Of a stretch of 64,000 nucleotides of DNA, positions 1-9,747 are shown one piece after another (within the stretch, counting starts at the first letter, position 1; each line of letters starts with the position of its first letter). The position numbers and the translations under genes are program-made. Location: positions 3,782,001 to 3,846,000 of the forward strand of contig NZ_JBHSWH010000001.1 in the NCBI RefSeq assembly GCF_042661025.1, in the 5' to 3' direction. Source of the stretch: Flexivirga alba. Its GTDB lineage: Bacteria > Actinomycetota > Actinomycetes > Actinomycetales > Dermatophilaceae. The notes below the pieces were generated by a model. That model saw only the letters and a list, made by a program, of their open reading frames with translations, was not told the origin of the DNA and made no database searches.

Positions 1-351
1 CTCCCAGTCCCGGTCGACCGCCGCCTGAACGACGGCGACACTCTGCAGGTCGGCGACCTGCAGTTCGACGTCGTCGCGCTGCGTGGGCACACGCCCGGCT
101 CGATCGCGCTGTCCTTGCGGGGCACCGACGGCACGACCCACCTCTTCACCGGGGACTCGCTCTTCCCGGGCGGCGTCGGTGCGACGAATCACTATGACTA
201 CCAGTCATTTCCACAACTCATCGACGACGTCGAGCAACGCATCTTCGGACGGTATGACGACAACACGTGGGTCTACCCCGGGCACGGCGACGACACCACG
301 CTCGCCGCAGAGCGCCCGCATCTCGCGGAGTGGCGGTCCCGGGGGTGGTGA
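1..351 (+). CDS. MBL-fold metallo-hydrolase, 3' part (start outside window)
   Basis: The frame is open from the first base to a TGA at 349-351, so the amino-terminal part lies upstream. About 116 residues are visible. The stretch GHTPGSIAL followed by GDSLFPGG and PGHGDDTT matches the second half of metallo-beta-lactamase-fold hydrolases of the glyoxalase II type, with the His of GHTPG, the Asp of GDSLF and the His of PGHGD as metal ligands (family knowledge). The N-terminal HxHxDH motif would be outside the window. Substrate cannot be told. The next gene begins 31 bases downstream on the same strand, so the two could be co-transcribed. Confidence 0.85.
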   Translation, partial: LPVPVDRRLNDGDTLQVGDLQFDVVALRGHTPGSIALSLRGTDGTTHLFTGDSLFPGGVGATNHYDYQSFPQLIDDVEQRIFGRYDDNTWVYPGHGDDTTLAAERPHLAEWRSRGW

Positions 352-382
352 ACTCACCGCACGGCCGTGTTTGGATGAGAGC

Positions 383-1140
383 GTGAGCAACGACACCGAC
401 GCAGCAAACCTCGCACTCGTCAACGTCGACATCACCGGGCTGTGGACCACACCGGATTCCCCCGCCCGATCGATGCGCCGCTGATCGCAGATCGACCCGA
501 CCACACCCGCTGGCTGGCCGACATGGATGACAAGGCGACTCTCGAAGAGGGTCGCCTCGGCCTCTATGACCGCTTCGACTCCGAGTTGCTGCACGGCGAG
601 CCGGTCATCGTCACGTCCGGCGACTCCGGCGGCTGGACCAAGGTCAGCTCACCCTGGCAGCCGTATGACGGCAGCGACACCGGCTACCCGGGCTACGTCC
701 GCACGGCGCACCTGCAACCGGTCGACAGCACGTCGCTGGACGAATTGCCCGCAGGCAGCGCCACACCAACCGTCGACACCTTCCTCGACGAGGCACGTAC
801 CCACATCGGCCTGTCCTACCTGTGGGGTGGCATCTCCCCCAAGGGGCTGGACTGTTCCGGACTCGTCCACTACAGCCTGCGCCGGCTGGGCATCCTCTTC
901 CCGCGAGACGGCGGCGACCAGTTCCGCGCCTGCGAGGACATCCCGATCGATGAAGCACGCCCCGGCGACCTCTACTTCTTCGCGCAGCCGGGCAAGGAGA
1001 TCCACCACGTCGGCATCGTCACCGGGCCGGAACGCATCCTGCACGCGCCGTCGACCGGCGAGGAGGTCGTCGAGGAGACCATGCCGCCCCAACGTCTCGA
1101 GACCCTGACCAAGGTCGGTCGCATCCGGCAACTGCAATGA
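383..1140 (+). CDS. NlpC/P60 family cell-wall peptidase (single-base frameshift in this sequence)
   Basis: Cell-wall hydrolase of the NlpC/P60 cysteine-peptidase family, which cleaves D-gamma-glutamyl-meso-diaminopimelate bonds in peptidoglycan stem peptides. The carboxy-terminal catalytic domain shows the Cys motif LDCSGLVHYSLRRLG and a downstream His in EIHHVGIV. An SH3-like region (GDSGGWTKV through GYPGYVRTAHLQ) precedes it, so the layout is SH3b then NlpC/P60. The amino end (GTG at 383, SNDTDAANLALVNVDITGLW) is in a different frame from the rest. Adding one C to the C5 run at 459-463 joins them as WTTPDSPRPIDAPLIAD and gives a 252-residue protein. No signal peptide is visible at this start. 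Confidence 0.82.
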
Positions 1141-1174
1141 GGTCCTCCGCTCGGCATCGCCCGAGCAACACATA

Positions 1175-2125
1175 ATGGAACGCCGGCGTGGCGCTGGGCC
1201 GGTCCCCGCGCCACTCCTCGTGCTCGGCGGCATCCTCTCCGTGCAATTCGGCGGAGCCCTGGCTGCAACCCTGCTGCCGTTGGTCGGCGTGCCCGGGTCG
1301 GTCGCATTGCGACTGGCCCTCGCCGCGGTCGTCGTCCTCGCGTGGACGCGGCCGTCCCTTCGGGGTCGCAGCCGCGCGGACTGGACGGCCGTTGCGTCAT
1401 ACGCGCTGGCGCTCGGGGCCATGAACTGGTGCTTCTACGGATCACTGCAACGACTGCCGATCGGTGTCGCCGTCACCATCGAATTCGTCGGTCCACTGGT
1501 GCTTTCCGCGGTGCTGTCCCGTCACCTGCGTGACGCTGCCGCCGTGGGGCTCGCGGCCGTCGGAGTGGTCCTCGTCTCGGGTGCCGTCAACACTCCGTGG
1601 CACGAACTCGACGGCATCGGCATCCTGCTGGCATTGGCTGCCGGCGCGTGCTGGGCGGCATACATCCTGACTTCGCGCCGGACCGGGCAGCACTTCGCCG
1701 GACTGGACGGCCTGGCGATCGCGATGGCTCTGGCCGCTGTCGTGGTGCTGCCCTTCGGCGCGTTCGAAGCAGGCAGCGAGCTGATCGGTCGGGAGGCTTT
1801 GCTCAAGGGCGTCGGCATCGCGGTGCTCTCGTCGGTCCTTCCCTACTCCTTGGAGATGGTGGCGCTGCGACGCCTGGCGCCCAACGTCTTCGGCATCCTG
1901 CTCTCACTCGAGCCCGCCGTCGCCGCGCTGGCCGGCCTGATCGTGCTCGGCCAGCACCTGTCCCCTGTGAAGCTGATCGGCATGGCCCTCGTCGTGAGCG
2001 CGAGTGCACTGATCCTCGGCGCCCGGCACGAGCCCCCGCCGACCCGCCACCCCAGGACGTATGACGGCAGCGTCTCGTTGCCCGACTCCTCGCTCACCAC
2101 CCGATCCCAGCAACTAATGCAGTGA
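1175..2125 (+). CDS. EamA/RhtA-type drug/metabolite transporter
   Basis: Inner-membrane protein of 316 residues with about ten hydrophobic segments arranged as two EamA repeats, the fold of the drug/metabolite transporter superfamily. Phrases such as NWCFYGSLQRLPIGVAVTIE and LAPNVFGILLSLEPAVAALA resemble the RhtA (threonine/homoserine exporter) subgroup. Length fits the family plus a roughly 30-residue hydrophilic tail. Substrate is not predictable; small amino acids or their derivatives are the usual cargo. It follows the NlpC/P60 gene by 34 bases. The ATG at 1175 is the first in frame; no good ribosome-binding site is seen. Confidence 0.85.
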   Translation: MERRRGAGPVPAPLLVLGGILSVQFGGALAATLLPLVGVPGSVALRLALAAVVVLAWTRPSLRGRSRADWTAVASYALALGAMNWCFYGSLQRLPIGVAVTIEFVGPLVLSAVLSRHLRDAAAVGLAAVGVVLVSGAVNTPWHELDGIGILLALAAGACWAAYILTSRRTGQHFAGLDGLAIAMALAAVVVLPFGAFEAGSELIGREALLKGVGIAVLSSVLPYSLEMVALRRLAPNVFGILLSLEPAVAALAGLIVLGQHLSPVKLIGMALVVSASALILGARHEPPPTRHPRTYDGSVSLPDSSLTTRSQQLMQ

Positions 2126-2155
2126 GTAAGAAATAGAGCAGGTACGGATGTGGGA

Positions 2156-2196
2156 AAAGTTGTTTGTCAGGCGCGAAGCGACTGTCAAGCAACTTT
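2156..2196. promoter_or_regulatory. Long imperfect inverted repeat upstream of the tartrate-type dehydrogenase
   Basis: The arms AAAGTTGTTTGTCAG (2156-2170) and CTGTCAAGCAACTTT (2182-2196) match at 13 of 15 positions with an 11-base spacer, ending 26 bases before the ATG of the dehydrogenase. It could be a dimeric-regulator operator or a leader hairpin. It lacks the GATTGT half-site used in the aminotransferase and DoeA promoters. Confidence 0.5.
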
Positions 2197-2222
2197 GCCC
2201 GCACCGCACTAGCATCGGCGAC

Positions 2223-3274
2223 ATGGTTGCGAGCTACACGGTCGATGTCATTCCCGGCGACGGAATCGGTCAGGAGGTCACACCCGCCGCAACGGCGTGC
2301 GTCGATGCTGTGGCCGAGCGCCATGGCTTCAAAATCCAATGGCGAGAACGGGATTGGGGTTCCGACTACTACCGCAGCAACGGTCGCATGCTGCCCGTCG
2401 ACGGGCTCGAGCAGATGGCCGACGCCGACGCCATACTGCTCGGCGCAGTGGGCGATGTGGACATCCCGGACGACGTGACGCTGTGGGGCCTGCTCATCCC
2501 GATCCGGCGCGAGTTCGATCAGTACGTCAACCTGCGTCCCAGCCGCACCCTGCCCGGCGTACCGTCGCCGCTCGCAGGCGACAAGAAGCTGGACGTGCTC
2601 GTCGTGCGCGAGAACGTCGAGGGCGAATACTCCGAGATCGGTGGCCGGTTCCGCCGCGGGCAGCCGGACGAATTGGCTTTGCAGGAAGCAATTTTCACCC
2701 GTAAGGGGTGTCTCGCGTGACGCGTTTCGCGGCGGAGCGCGCCACCGAACGCAGCGGTCGTTTGGTGTCCGCGACCAAGTCCAACGGCATCATCCACACG
2801 ATGCCGTTCTGGGACGAGGTCGCGCGCGAGACGGTCGCGGAGTTCCCGGGCGTCACGCTGGAGAAGGTGCTCGTCGATGCGCTCGCGGCCCGCGTGGTCC
2901 TCGCCCCGGAGAGCTTGGACGTCATCGTCGCGTCCAACCTGTTCGGCGACATTCTCTCCGATCTCGCTGCGGCTGTTGCGGGTTCGCTCGGTGTCGCTCC
3001 GAGCGCGAACCTCAACCCCGAGCGAGAGCACCCGTCACTCTTCGAACCGGTCCACGGCAGCGCCCCGGACATCGCCGGCAAGGGCCTGGCCAACCCGGTC
3101 GCAGCGATCTGGGCCGGCGGCATGATGCTGCGCCACCTGGGTCAACCCGACGCGGCCGACACCCTTGAAGCAGCGTTCGGCAAGGTCCTCTCATCCGGGA
3201 CCCGCACCCGGGACCTCGGCGGAACCGCAACCACCACCGAGTTCACCGAAGCGGTCCTCGCCGAGCTCAGGTAG
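2223..3274 (+). CDS. Tartrate dehydrogenase / D-malate dehydrogenase family, NAD-dependent (single-base frameshift)
   Basis: Member of the isocitrate/isopropylmalate dehydrogenase superfamily, which oxidises and decarboxylates 2-hydroxy diacids. VIPGDGIGQEV at the amino end and LFGDILSDLAAAVAGSLG plus LFEPVHGSAPDIAGKG near the end are family signatures. GAVGDVDIPDDVTLWGLLIPI and QYVNLRPSR fit the tartrate/D-malate branch better than LeuB. The ATG at 2223 (MVASYTVDVIPGDG) is chosen because homology starts there. The frame breaks after FTRKG; one added G in the G4 run at 2705-2708 restores KGVSRVTRF and a 350-residue protein of normal length. It converges on the MHS permease gene with a 5-base gap. 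Substrate (D-malate, tartrate or an analogue) is not resolved. Confidence 0.82.
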
Positions 3275-3279
3275 GGCGC

Positions 3280-4713
3280 TTACTCGTCGCGACGGCGACG
3301 TCCGACGCCGAACTCCCTTGACACGTCACGGATTCCGGACACATTGTGTATGCCGTACTTCTCTCGAGGCTGCTCGTCCTCCGCGTCCTCGGTGCCCGGT
3401 GTGCCACGTCCACGGATCGACCGACCCGCGGTCTCCGGCACCTTCACCAGGCCGATCGCGCCGATGATCATCGCGGCCATCATGTAGTAGGCCGGCATGT
3501 AACGGCCGCCCCAGCCGACCATCCAGTCGTTCACCAGCGCGGACGTGCCACCGAACGCCGCGGTGGAGATGTTGTAGCTGATCGCCATACCCGCGTAGCG
3601 CACGTGCGCCGGGAACATTGCCGGGAAGGTCGCCGAGATCGTGCCGAGCTGCGGCAAGTAGACCAGCCCGAGCACGGTGAACCCGACAACGGCCCACCCC
3701 AGACCCTGGCCCATCAGCCAGAAACACGGCACCGCGAGCACAAACATCGCTGCCAGCGAGAACCACCACATCGGCTTGCGCCCGACCCGGTCGGAGGTGC
3801 TCCCGGCAATCCAGATCAGTGCCACCATGATCAACTGCCCGATGAGCAGAATGATGTCGGACTGGGTTGCCGAGATGCCGAGCGAGCCGCTCATGTAGGT
3901 CGGCATGTAGGTCAACAGGGTGTAGTTGGCGATGTTGAGCGCAACCACCATCAGGAAGAGACGCACGATGGGCTGCCAGTAGTCGCGGAACAGGTTCTTG
4001 AGCGCTCCGGTGGCCGCCTGCTCCGCCTCGTCGTTCTCCTGCAGCTCGCGGAAGACCGGGGTGTCCTCCATCTTGGTGCGCAGGTAGAGCCCGACCAGGC
4101 CCAGCGGCAGGCCGACCAGGAACGGGATACGCCAGCCCCAGGACATCATCTGGTCGTCGCTGAGCGACGCCCGCAGGATGAGCGTGATCGCCAAGCCGCC
4201 GCTGAAGCCCAGCAGAGTGCCGCACTCCAGGAACGAGCCCCAGAAGCCACGCTTCTTGTCCGGCGAGTACTCGGCCATGAAGGTCGCGGCACCGCCGTAT
4301 TCACCACCGGTGGAGAAGCCTTGCACGACCCGGAGCAGCACCAGGAAGATCGGCGCCCAGATGCCGATCGACTGGTAACTCGGGATGAAGCCGACCAGCG
4401 CCGTGCCGACCGACATCAAGATGATGGTCATCGCCATCACCTTGTTGCGACCGAGCCGGTCACCGATGGGTCCCCATACGATGCCGCCCAACGGGCGCAG
4501 GATGAAGGAGACCGCGTAGACCAGCAGGGTGGCGGCGTTTCCGGCGTTCGGGAAGAAGTTGTGGGTGATCTCGGTGGTCAGGTAGGCGTAGACGCCGTAG
4601 TCGTACCACTCGGTCGCGTTACCGATCATCGATGCGCCGACTGCGCGTCTGAGGGTCTTTTCGTCTACCTCGGGGACATCAGCCTCCGCGGCCTTGGTCG
4701 TATCCACTGGCAT
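3280..4713 (-). CDS. MHS-family MFS permease (ProP-like)
   Basis: Proton-coupled uptake permease of 477 residues with 12 predicted transmembrane segments. The opening IGNATEWYDYGVYAYL and GDRLGRNKVMAMTI are hallmarks of the metabolite:H+ symporter group (ProP, KgtP, ShiA), as is GFSTGGEYGGAATFMAEYSP. Members carry dicarboxylates, or osmolytes such as proline, betaine and ectoine (family knowledge). It lies next to an aminotransferase and an aldehyde dehydrogenase and shares a regulon-like operator block with an ectoine-degradation cluster, so an osmolyte or diacid substrate is a fair inference. The carboxy tail after about residue 435 is long and charged. Confidence 0.85.
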   Translation of the reverse strand: MPVDTTKAAEADVPEVDEKTLRRAVGASMIGNATEWYDYGVYAYLTTEITHNFFPNAGNAATLLVYAVSFILRPLGGIVWGPIGDRLGRNKVMAMTIILMSVGTALVGFIPSYQSIGIWAPIFLVLLRVVQGFSTGGEYGGAATFMAEYSPDKKRGFWGSFLECGTLLGFSGGLAITLILRASLSDDQMMSWGWRIPFLVGLPLGLVGLYLRTKMEDTPVFRELQENDEAEQAATGALKNLFRDYWQPIVRLFLMVVALNIANYTLLTYMPTYMSGSLGISATQSDIILLIGQLIMVALIWIAGSTSDRVGRKPMWWFSLAAMFVLAVPCFWLMGQGLGWAVVGFTVLGLVYLPQLGTISATFPAMFPAHVRYAGMAISYNISTAAFGGTSALVNDWMVGWGGRYMPAYYMMAAMIIGAIGLVKVPETAGRSIRGRGTPGTEDAEDEQPREKYGIHNVSGIRDVSREFGVGRRRRDE

Positions 4714-4788
4714 GCGTGCTCCTCCTTGAGGGATCTTGCACTTCTTGTCAGGTGCTACGCCGCCCGCTTTCGGGGCGCCGGCAGGACG

Positions 4789-6053
4789 TCAACGTGCTTC
4801 GCCCTGCAAAACGGAACCGACCGACTCTGCCCACAATGTCGCCGCCTCGTCAATTTGGGCCTCGTCCACGACCAGCGCCGGAATGAAGCGCACCACCTCG
4901 CCCCACGGCCCGCAATTGAGCAGCAACAAGCCGCGTCGGGCCGCCTCCTGCTGCACGGCTGCAGCGGTTGAGCCGTCGGGGTTGCCGTCCGCATCGCGGA
5001 ACTCGTTGCCGATCATCAGGCCGAGACCACGCACATCGTGAATTTCGTCATACTTCCCGGCAGTGGCCCGCAGCGCGTCGATGAGTTGGGCGCCGCGCTG
5101 CGCCGCGTTGTCGACCAGGTTCTCCTCCTGTATGACGTCAAGCGTCGCGATGGCCGCGGCACACGCGACGGCGTTGGCGCCGTACGTACCCCTTGTGAGC
5201 CGGGCCAGGCCTTGTCCATCAAGGCGGCCGATGCGGCGATGGCCGACAGCGGGAATCCCGAGCCGATGCCCTTGGCGGTGACCATGATGTCCGGGGTCAC
5301 TCCGAAGTGCTCCTGCGCCCAGAACTTGCCGGTGCGGCCGAACCCGGTCTGCACCTCGTCGAGGACGAGCAGGATCCCGTGCTTGTCCGCCCGCTCGCGA
5401 AGGCCGGCGAAGAACTCGGTGTTGCCGGGGACGTAGCCGCCCTCGCCGAGGACCGGCTCGACCAGGAACGCTGCGGTGTCGTTCGGCTGCGAAAGCGTTT
5501 GTAGCGCGTGGTCCAACTCCTTGAGCGCGAATTCCGTTGCCTGCTCGACGTTCCAGCCGTAGTAGGTGGGATTCGGGAACGGCGCCACATGCACGCCGGC
5601 CATCATCGGAGCGAAGCCGGCGCTGTACCTCGTGTGCGACGTCGTCAGCGATGCCGTCGCGACGGTGCGCCCGTGGAAGCCGCCGTGGAAGACGACGATG
5701 TTCGGCCGACCGGTCGCCTGACGCGCCAGGCGGAGTGCGGCCTCGACCGCCTCCGAGCCGGAGTTGGTGAAGAACAATCGGTCGAGCCCGGCCGGTAGCA
5801 CCTCCCCGAGTCGCTCGACCAGCGTCAGCAGCGGCCGGTGCATCACGGTCGTGTACTGCGCGTGGATCAGCTTGCCGACCTGCTCCTGAGCGGCCGCCAC
5901 CACCTTCGGGTGACAGTGCCCGGTGCTGGTCACCCCGATGCCTGCGGTGAAGTCGAGGTACCGCCGGCCGGACTCGTCATACAGATTCAGGCCCTCGCCG
6001 TGTGACGCGATGACGGGCGTTGCCTGCTTGAGTGCTCCGGAAAGCTGGGCCAT
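4789..6053 (-). CDS. Class III aminotransferase, 4-aminobutyrate / diaminobutyrate type (single-base frameshift)
   Basis: PLP-dependent omega-aminotransferase. Visible motifs are FTNSGSEAVEAALRLAR, FHGGFHGRTVATASLT, LVLDEVQTGFGRTGKFWA and the lysine of VTAKGIGSGFPL that binds PLP. The frame breaks after WPGSQG; adding one base to the C4 run at 5189-5192 gives GGTYGANAVACAAAIATLDV and leads into DVRGLGLMIGNEF, for a 421-residue protein of family length. GABA aminotransferase is the closest broad match. Its placement beside a succinate-semialdehyde-type dehydrogenase fits GABA use. The operator shared with the DoeA gene equally allows 2,4-diaminobutyrate as substrate (DoeD role); that is inference. 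Confidence 0.82.
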
Positions 6054-6081
6054 GAGGCCTCCCTCTGATGAGATTTTGATA

Positions 6082-6095
6082 GATTGTCGACAATC
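6082..6095. promoter_or_regulatory. GATTGT-CG-ACAATC palindromic operator
   Basis: Perfect 6+2+6 palindrome lying between the divergent aminotransferase (start 6053) and aldehyde dehydrogenase (start 6121) genes. The same site with one change, plus the following AGAC, recurs at 17496-17509 in front of the DoeA-like gene. TTGTNNACAA-type palindromes are typical of GntR/FadR-family regulators, and such a regulator is encoded at 13068-13745. Confidence 0.7.
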
Positions 6096-6120
6096 AGACT
6101 AACGCGATGGGAGTGCAGAT

Positions 6121-7598
6121 ATGAGCAATTCGAGCGCCGCATCGACCGACGCCGCACGCGTCCTGGGCGCGGTTCCGACCGATCTGTTGATCGACGGGAA
6201 GTGGTCCCCCGCGACGGGAGACGCGACGTTCTCGGTGTCCGACCCGGCTACCGGTGCAGAGTTGACGCAGGTCGCCGACGCCTCCCCGAGGACGGCCGGC
6301 GCGCCCTGGACGCAGCTGTCGCCGCACAGCGCTCCTTCGCCGAGACGTCGCCGCGCGAGCGGTACGACATGCTGATGAAGGCGTTCGACCTGCTCCACGA
6401 GCGGATCGACGATCTTGCGCTGCTGATGACGCTCGAGATGGGCAAGCCGCTGGCCGAATCCCGCGGTGAGATCACGTATGCCGCAGAGTTCTTCCGCCAC
6501 TTCGCCGGCGAGGCGCTGCGCATCGATGGCGGCTACCAGACGGCGCCGGCAGGCGGCGCACGGTTCCTGGTCACCAAGCAACCCGTCGGCCCGTGCCTGC
6601 TGATCACACCCTGGAACTTCCCGATGGCGATGGGCACCCGCAAGATCGGCCCGGCGATCGCCGCCGGGTGCACGAGCGTCATCAAGCCGGCCGCGCAGAC
6701 CCCGCTGTCGATGCTCGCGCTCGGGCAAATCCTCATCGAGGCGGGCGTGCCGGCGGGAGTGGTCAACATCGTCACCTGCACCCGGTCCGGCGAGGTCATG
6801 GAGCCGCTGATCAAGTCGGGCAAGGCACGCAAGCTGTCCTTCACCGGCTCCACCGCTGTCGGCAAGAAGCTGCTCGCACAGTGCGCCGACAACGTGATGC
6901 GCACGTCGATGGAGCTGGGCGGCAACGCGCCGTTCCTGGTCTTCGAGGACGCCGACCTCGAAGAAGCAGTGGCCGGTGCGATGGCCGCGAAGATGCGCAA
7001 CATGGGCGAGGCGTGCACCGCGGCCAACCGCATCTACGTGCACCGCAGTGTCGCCGAGGACTTCGCCAAGCGGCTCGCGGACATCATGGGCGGGCTACAG
7101 GTCGGACCTGGCACCGCTGACGGGACCCAGGTCGGACCACTGATCGACGACGCCGGACGGGCGAAGGTCATCGAGCTGGTCGCCGACGCCACCGAGCGCG
7201 GCGCACGTGTCCTCACCGGCGGCAAGGCTCCCGAAGGACCCGGATTCTTCTATCCCCCAACGGTTTTGCTCGATGTCCCGGGCGATGCCCGTATGGCGAA
7301 AGAGGAGATTTTCGGACCGGTCGCCTCGATCATTCCGTTCGATGAGGAGGAGGAAGTGATCGAGGCCGCGAACGACACGCCATACGGCCTCGTCTCCTAC
7401 GTCTTCACCAACGACTTGCGCCGCGCGCTGCGGGTGGCCGAGAAGATCGAGTCCGGCATGGTTGGGCTGAACCAGGGTGTCGTGTCCAACCCGGCGGCGC
7501 CGTTCGGCGGGATCAAGGAGTCCGGCCTGGGTCGCGAAGGTGGCAGCGCCGGCATCGACGAGTTCTTAGAGGTCAAGTACATCGGGATCAGCGTCTGA
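6121..7598 (+). CDS. Aldehyde dehydrogenase, succinate-semialdehyde type (single-base frameshift)
   Basis: NAD(P)-dependent aldehyde dehydrogenase. LLITPWNFPMAMGTRKIGPA and VIKPAAQTPLSMLAL form the cofactor site, SFTGSTAVGKKLL follows, MELGGNAPFLVFEDADLE carries the general-base Glu, and MGEACTAANRIYVH carries the catalytic Cys. The sequence is closest to GabD-type succinate-semialdehyde dehydrogenases. The start MSNSSAASTDAARVLGAV is in another frame; one extra C in the C4 run at 6284-6287 joins ADASPEDGRRALDAAVAAQ and gives 492 residues. In ectoine breakdown the aspartate-semialdehyde step (DoeC) is done by this same family, so both GABA and diaminobutyrate routes are open. Confidence 0.83.
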
Positions 7599-7820
7599 GG
7601 CGAAGGCTGAGTTGGGCGTGGCGAAGTAGCCCGTATGGCGCCCCTGTCCCGGTGAGCAGGTTCGGACGTCTTCTACGGGACTGGCATCGGCACACGGGGC
7701 AAGATCACATCTACCGTGCCGATCCACCGCAGGTCGAACGGCTTCGGGACGTCGGGGCAGGCCGGCGAGCCGTCGTGCTGAGAAGGTTGTGGCATGACAG
7801 GTCCTTATGCGGGAGGACGA
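7599..7820. other. Non-coding gap at the left edge of the accessory island
   Basis: No convincing gene, terminator or repeat is seen. The last GTATGNCG octamer before a 5.8-kb near-desert is at 7633-7640, so the island edge probably lies in this gap. Confidence 0.4.
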
Positions 7821-8354
7821 GTGACGCCAGTAGGGCGCCGGGTCGTCGTCACTGGCATTGCTGGGTCGGGCAAGAGCACGTTTGCTGTCGCCCTCGCCCG
7901 AAAGACCGGCTTGCCCGTCATCCACCTAGATCTTCACTTCTGGAAGCCAGGATGGGTTGAGCCTTCAGAGGACGAATGGCGCACCGTTCAGCAGCATGTG
8001 CTCGCTGGGGACGCCTGGATTGCCGATGGTAACTACAGCGAAACACTTGCGCTTCGTCTGAAGGGCGCAGACACACTCGTAGTTCTCGACATGCCGTGGT
8101 GGCTTTGCGCTGGACGGGCTCTCCTCCGAGGCTTCCGAATGCCAGGCGCGTTGCCAGAAGGCAGCATGTACACGCGGTGGCAGCGGCTACGAGATGAATC
8201 CAGACTCGCCGTGCTCATCTGGCGCAACCGCCATTCAGAACCCGAGTCCGAGAGACGGATCGTTGCAGAGCATGGTCAGCACCTTGCCGTCCATGTGCTC
8301 AAGTCGAAGAGGTCGGTCAAGGAGTTCCTCGATCACTTGATAACGACTGGCTAA
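7821..8354 (+). CDS. P-loop nucleotide kinase-like protein (adenylate kinase / FlaR-like)
   Basis: A 177-residue P-loop protein. TGIAGSGKSTFAVALARKTG is a Walker A motif, and HLDLHFWKPGW followed by WIADGNYSETLALRLKGADT matches the 'topology modulation protein'/adenylate-kinase-like group that is widespread in Firmicutes and Actinobacteria. Biochemical role is not established for that group. The GTG at 7821 is preferred over the ATG at 7794 because GGGAGG sits four bases upstream of it and homology begins just after. It is the first gene of an accessory stretch with few GTATGNCG sites. Confidence 0.72.
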   Translation: MTPVGRRVVVTGIAGSGKSTFAVALARKTGLPVIHLDLHFWKPGWVEPSEDEWRTVQQHVLAGDAWIADGNYSETLALRLKGADTLVVLDMPWWLCAGRALLRGFRMPGALPEGSMYTRWQRLRDESRLAVLIWRNRHSEPESERRIVAEHGQHLAVHVLKSKRSVKEFLDHLITTG

Positions 8355-8422
8355 GTCTGACCGCTCACGCCGCGATCCGCGCGCTTGTCCCACCGAAGGA
8401 TCTCTACCGGGGCGACTTCGAG

Positions 8423-8764
8423 TCAGTCGGTAACGAGTTCATAGACGTTGCCGTCTGGTGCACGGAACTGTTGCCAGCTCGGGCCGCCGTCACCGAGCAG
8501 GTCCACCCCGGCAGCCCGCAACTCGGCCACAGCTGCGTCGAGATCGCGCACCGCGAAACCGACGACCGGACCGGTGTCGAAGTGCTCCTTACCGGGGTAG
8601 TTCGGCCCAAACACTTCCACGTTGCGGCCGTCCGGTAGTCGGAAGACCCAGAAGCCCGGTTCGGCATGTACTGGTTGTAAGCCCAACACATTCTCGTAGA
8701 AGGCCGCCAGCGCGCCACCGCGGTCAGTACGTGTTCCGCTCCAGCCAAGGCCCGTGATCTCCAT
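8423..8764 (-). CDS. Glyoxalase/bleomycin-resistance (VOC) family protein
   Basis: Single-domain vicinal-oxygen-chelate protein of 113 residues: FYENVLGLQPVHAEPGFWVF, DTGPVVGFAVRDLDAAVAEL and FRAPDGNVYELV are the usual beta-alpha-beta-beta-beta landmarks, with the terminal Glu as a likely metal ligand. Members include lyases, dioxygenases and antibiotic-binding proteins, so no reaction can be assigned. It faces the kinase gene convergently with a 68-base gap. Confidence 0.8.
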   Translation of the reverse strand: MEITGLGWSGTRTDRGGALAAFYENVLGLQPVHAEPGFWVFRLPDGRNVEVFGPNYPGKEHFDTGPVVGFAVRDLDAAVAELRAAGVDLLGDGGPSWQQFRAPDGNVYELVTD

Positions 8765-9022
8765 ACGGACAGTGTCGCGGACAAGCAGTATCGATAGGCG
8801 ATCGGCTACCTAAGCGGTGCGAACGTGAATGGCGTATTGGCACTGCCGCCCGCTTTAGCCGAGTTCGTCAATCCAAGGGTGACCTGAGGATCGCGGGGCA
8901 GGGCTCGCTGCGCTTGACAGTCATACGCGTCCTGTGGGTCGCAATTGTTCGGCTTTGCCACGCCGTCTGCGGGTCTGCGCGATTCGTGGCCGAAATTTCC
9001 TGGCAAGTCGTACGCTCCGCAC

Positions 9023-9477
9023 ATGGGGTTGCTAAAGAAGAAGGCAATGGATGGTCAACCAGAGGGCTGGTACCCCGACGGTGAACGGCAGGAGCGCTAC
9101 TGGACCGGCACGAGGTGGGACGCTCGACGCCAGCTACTGGCCAATGGCGACGTCGAGAAGACCGAGGACTGGTACACCGACTCAGCAGGTGTCTATCACC
9201 GCGTCTATCCGCCAATGGAAGAAGAACTGCAAGCTGAACGGGATCGAAAGCGGGAGGAGGCAGAGCGCACCCGTGCTGGCAAACCGGCGAAGCCCCGAAA
9301 CAGCCCACTGCGGATTGCCCGCACTGCCATGGTGAGAAGACGGTCCTCGTCGAACCGATGAAGGGCCACAAGGTTGCTGCGTCGGTTGCATTTGGTGTCG
9401 TGGGTGCCCTCGCGGCCAAAGGCGACCGCACGTCGATGCGGTGCACCGCTTGTGGCGCAGCTTGGACGCTGAAGTAG
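9023..9477 (+). CDS. DUF2510 domain protein with C-terminal zinc ribbon (single-base frameshift)
   Basis: Small 151-residue protein starting at the ATG at 9023 (MGLLKKKAMDGQPEGWYPDG). Residues about 14-32 are a DUF2510 motif (GWYPDGERQERYWTGTRWD), common in actinobacterial envelope or secreted proteins. A charged helical linker rich in Glu and Arg follows. The frame then breaks; one extra C at the C3 run 9304-9306 yields CPHC and later MRCTACGAAWTLK before TAG at 9475-9477. The paired CPHC and CTAC cysteines would form a zinc ribbon flanking a short hydrophobic helix (SVAFGVVGALAAKG). Function unknown. Confidence 0.62.
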
Positions 9478-9747
9478 CACCCGATCGGCGGCAGAAATAT
9501 GTGCGCGTCCTGGCAGCCCTCGAACGACGCGGGCGCCGCCGCAGGAGTTGCGGTCGGGACGTGCGCTCGATGACTTGGCGCAGCAAGGTCGAGCGACAAC
9601 GCCGGGCGGCCTGCGCGATCATTCGTGGCGATCATGGGACCAATAGTCCCGTGTGCCGATCGTCGACCGACACAGAGCGTTGATTCGACAGCGAGTTAAG
9701 GTTCGAGCTCGCTTGCACGCCAGCCGAAGGTCAGGTTTTGTTCGAGT
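9478..9747. other. Non-coding gap
   Basis: About 270 bases with no reading frame of plausible composition and no clear terminator or repeat. Confidence 0.35.

Noticed and set aside
3346..4971. Open frame of 541 codons on the plus strand
   Set aside because: Antisense to the MHS permease gene; His/Gln/Arg-rich low-complexity translation with no domain.
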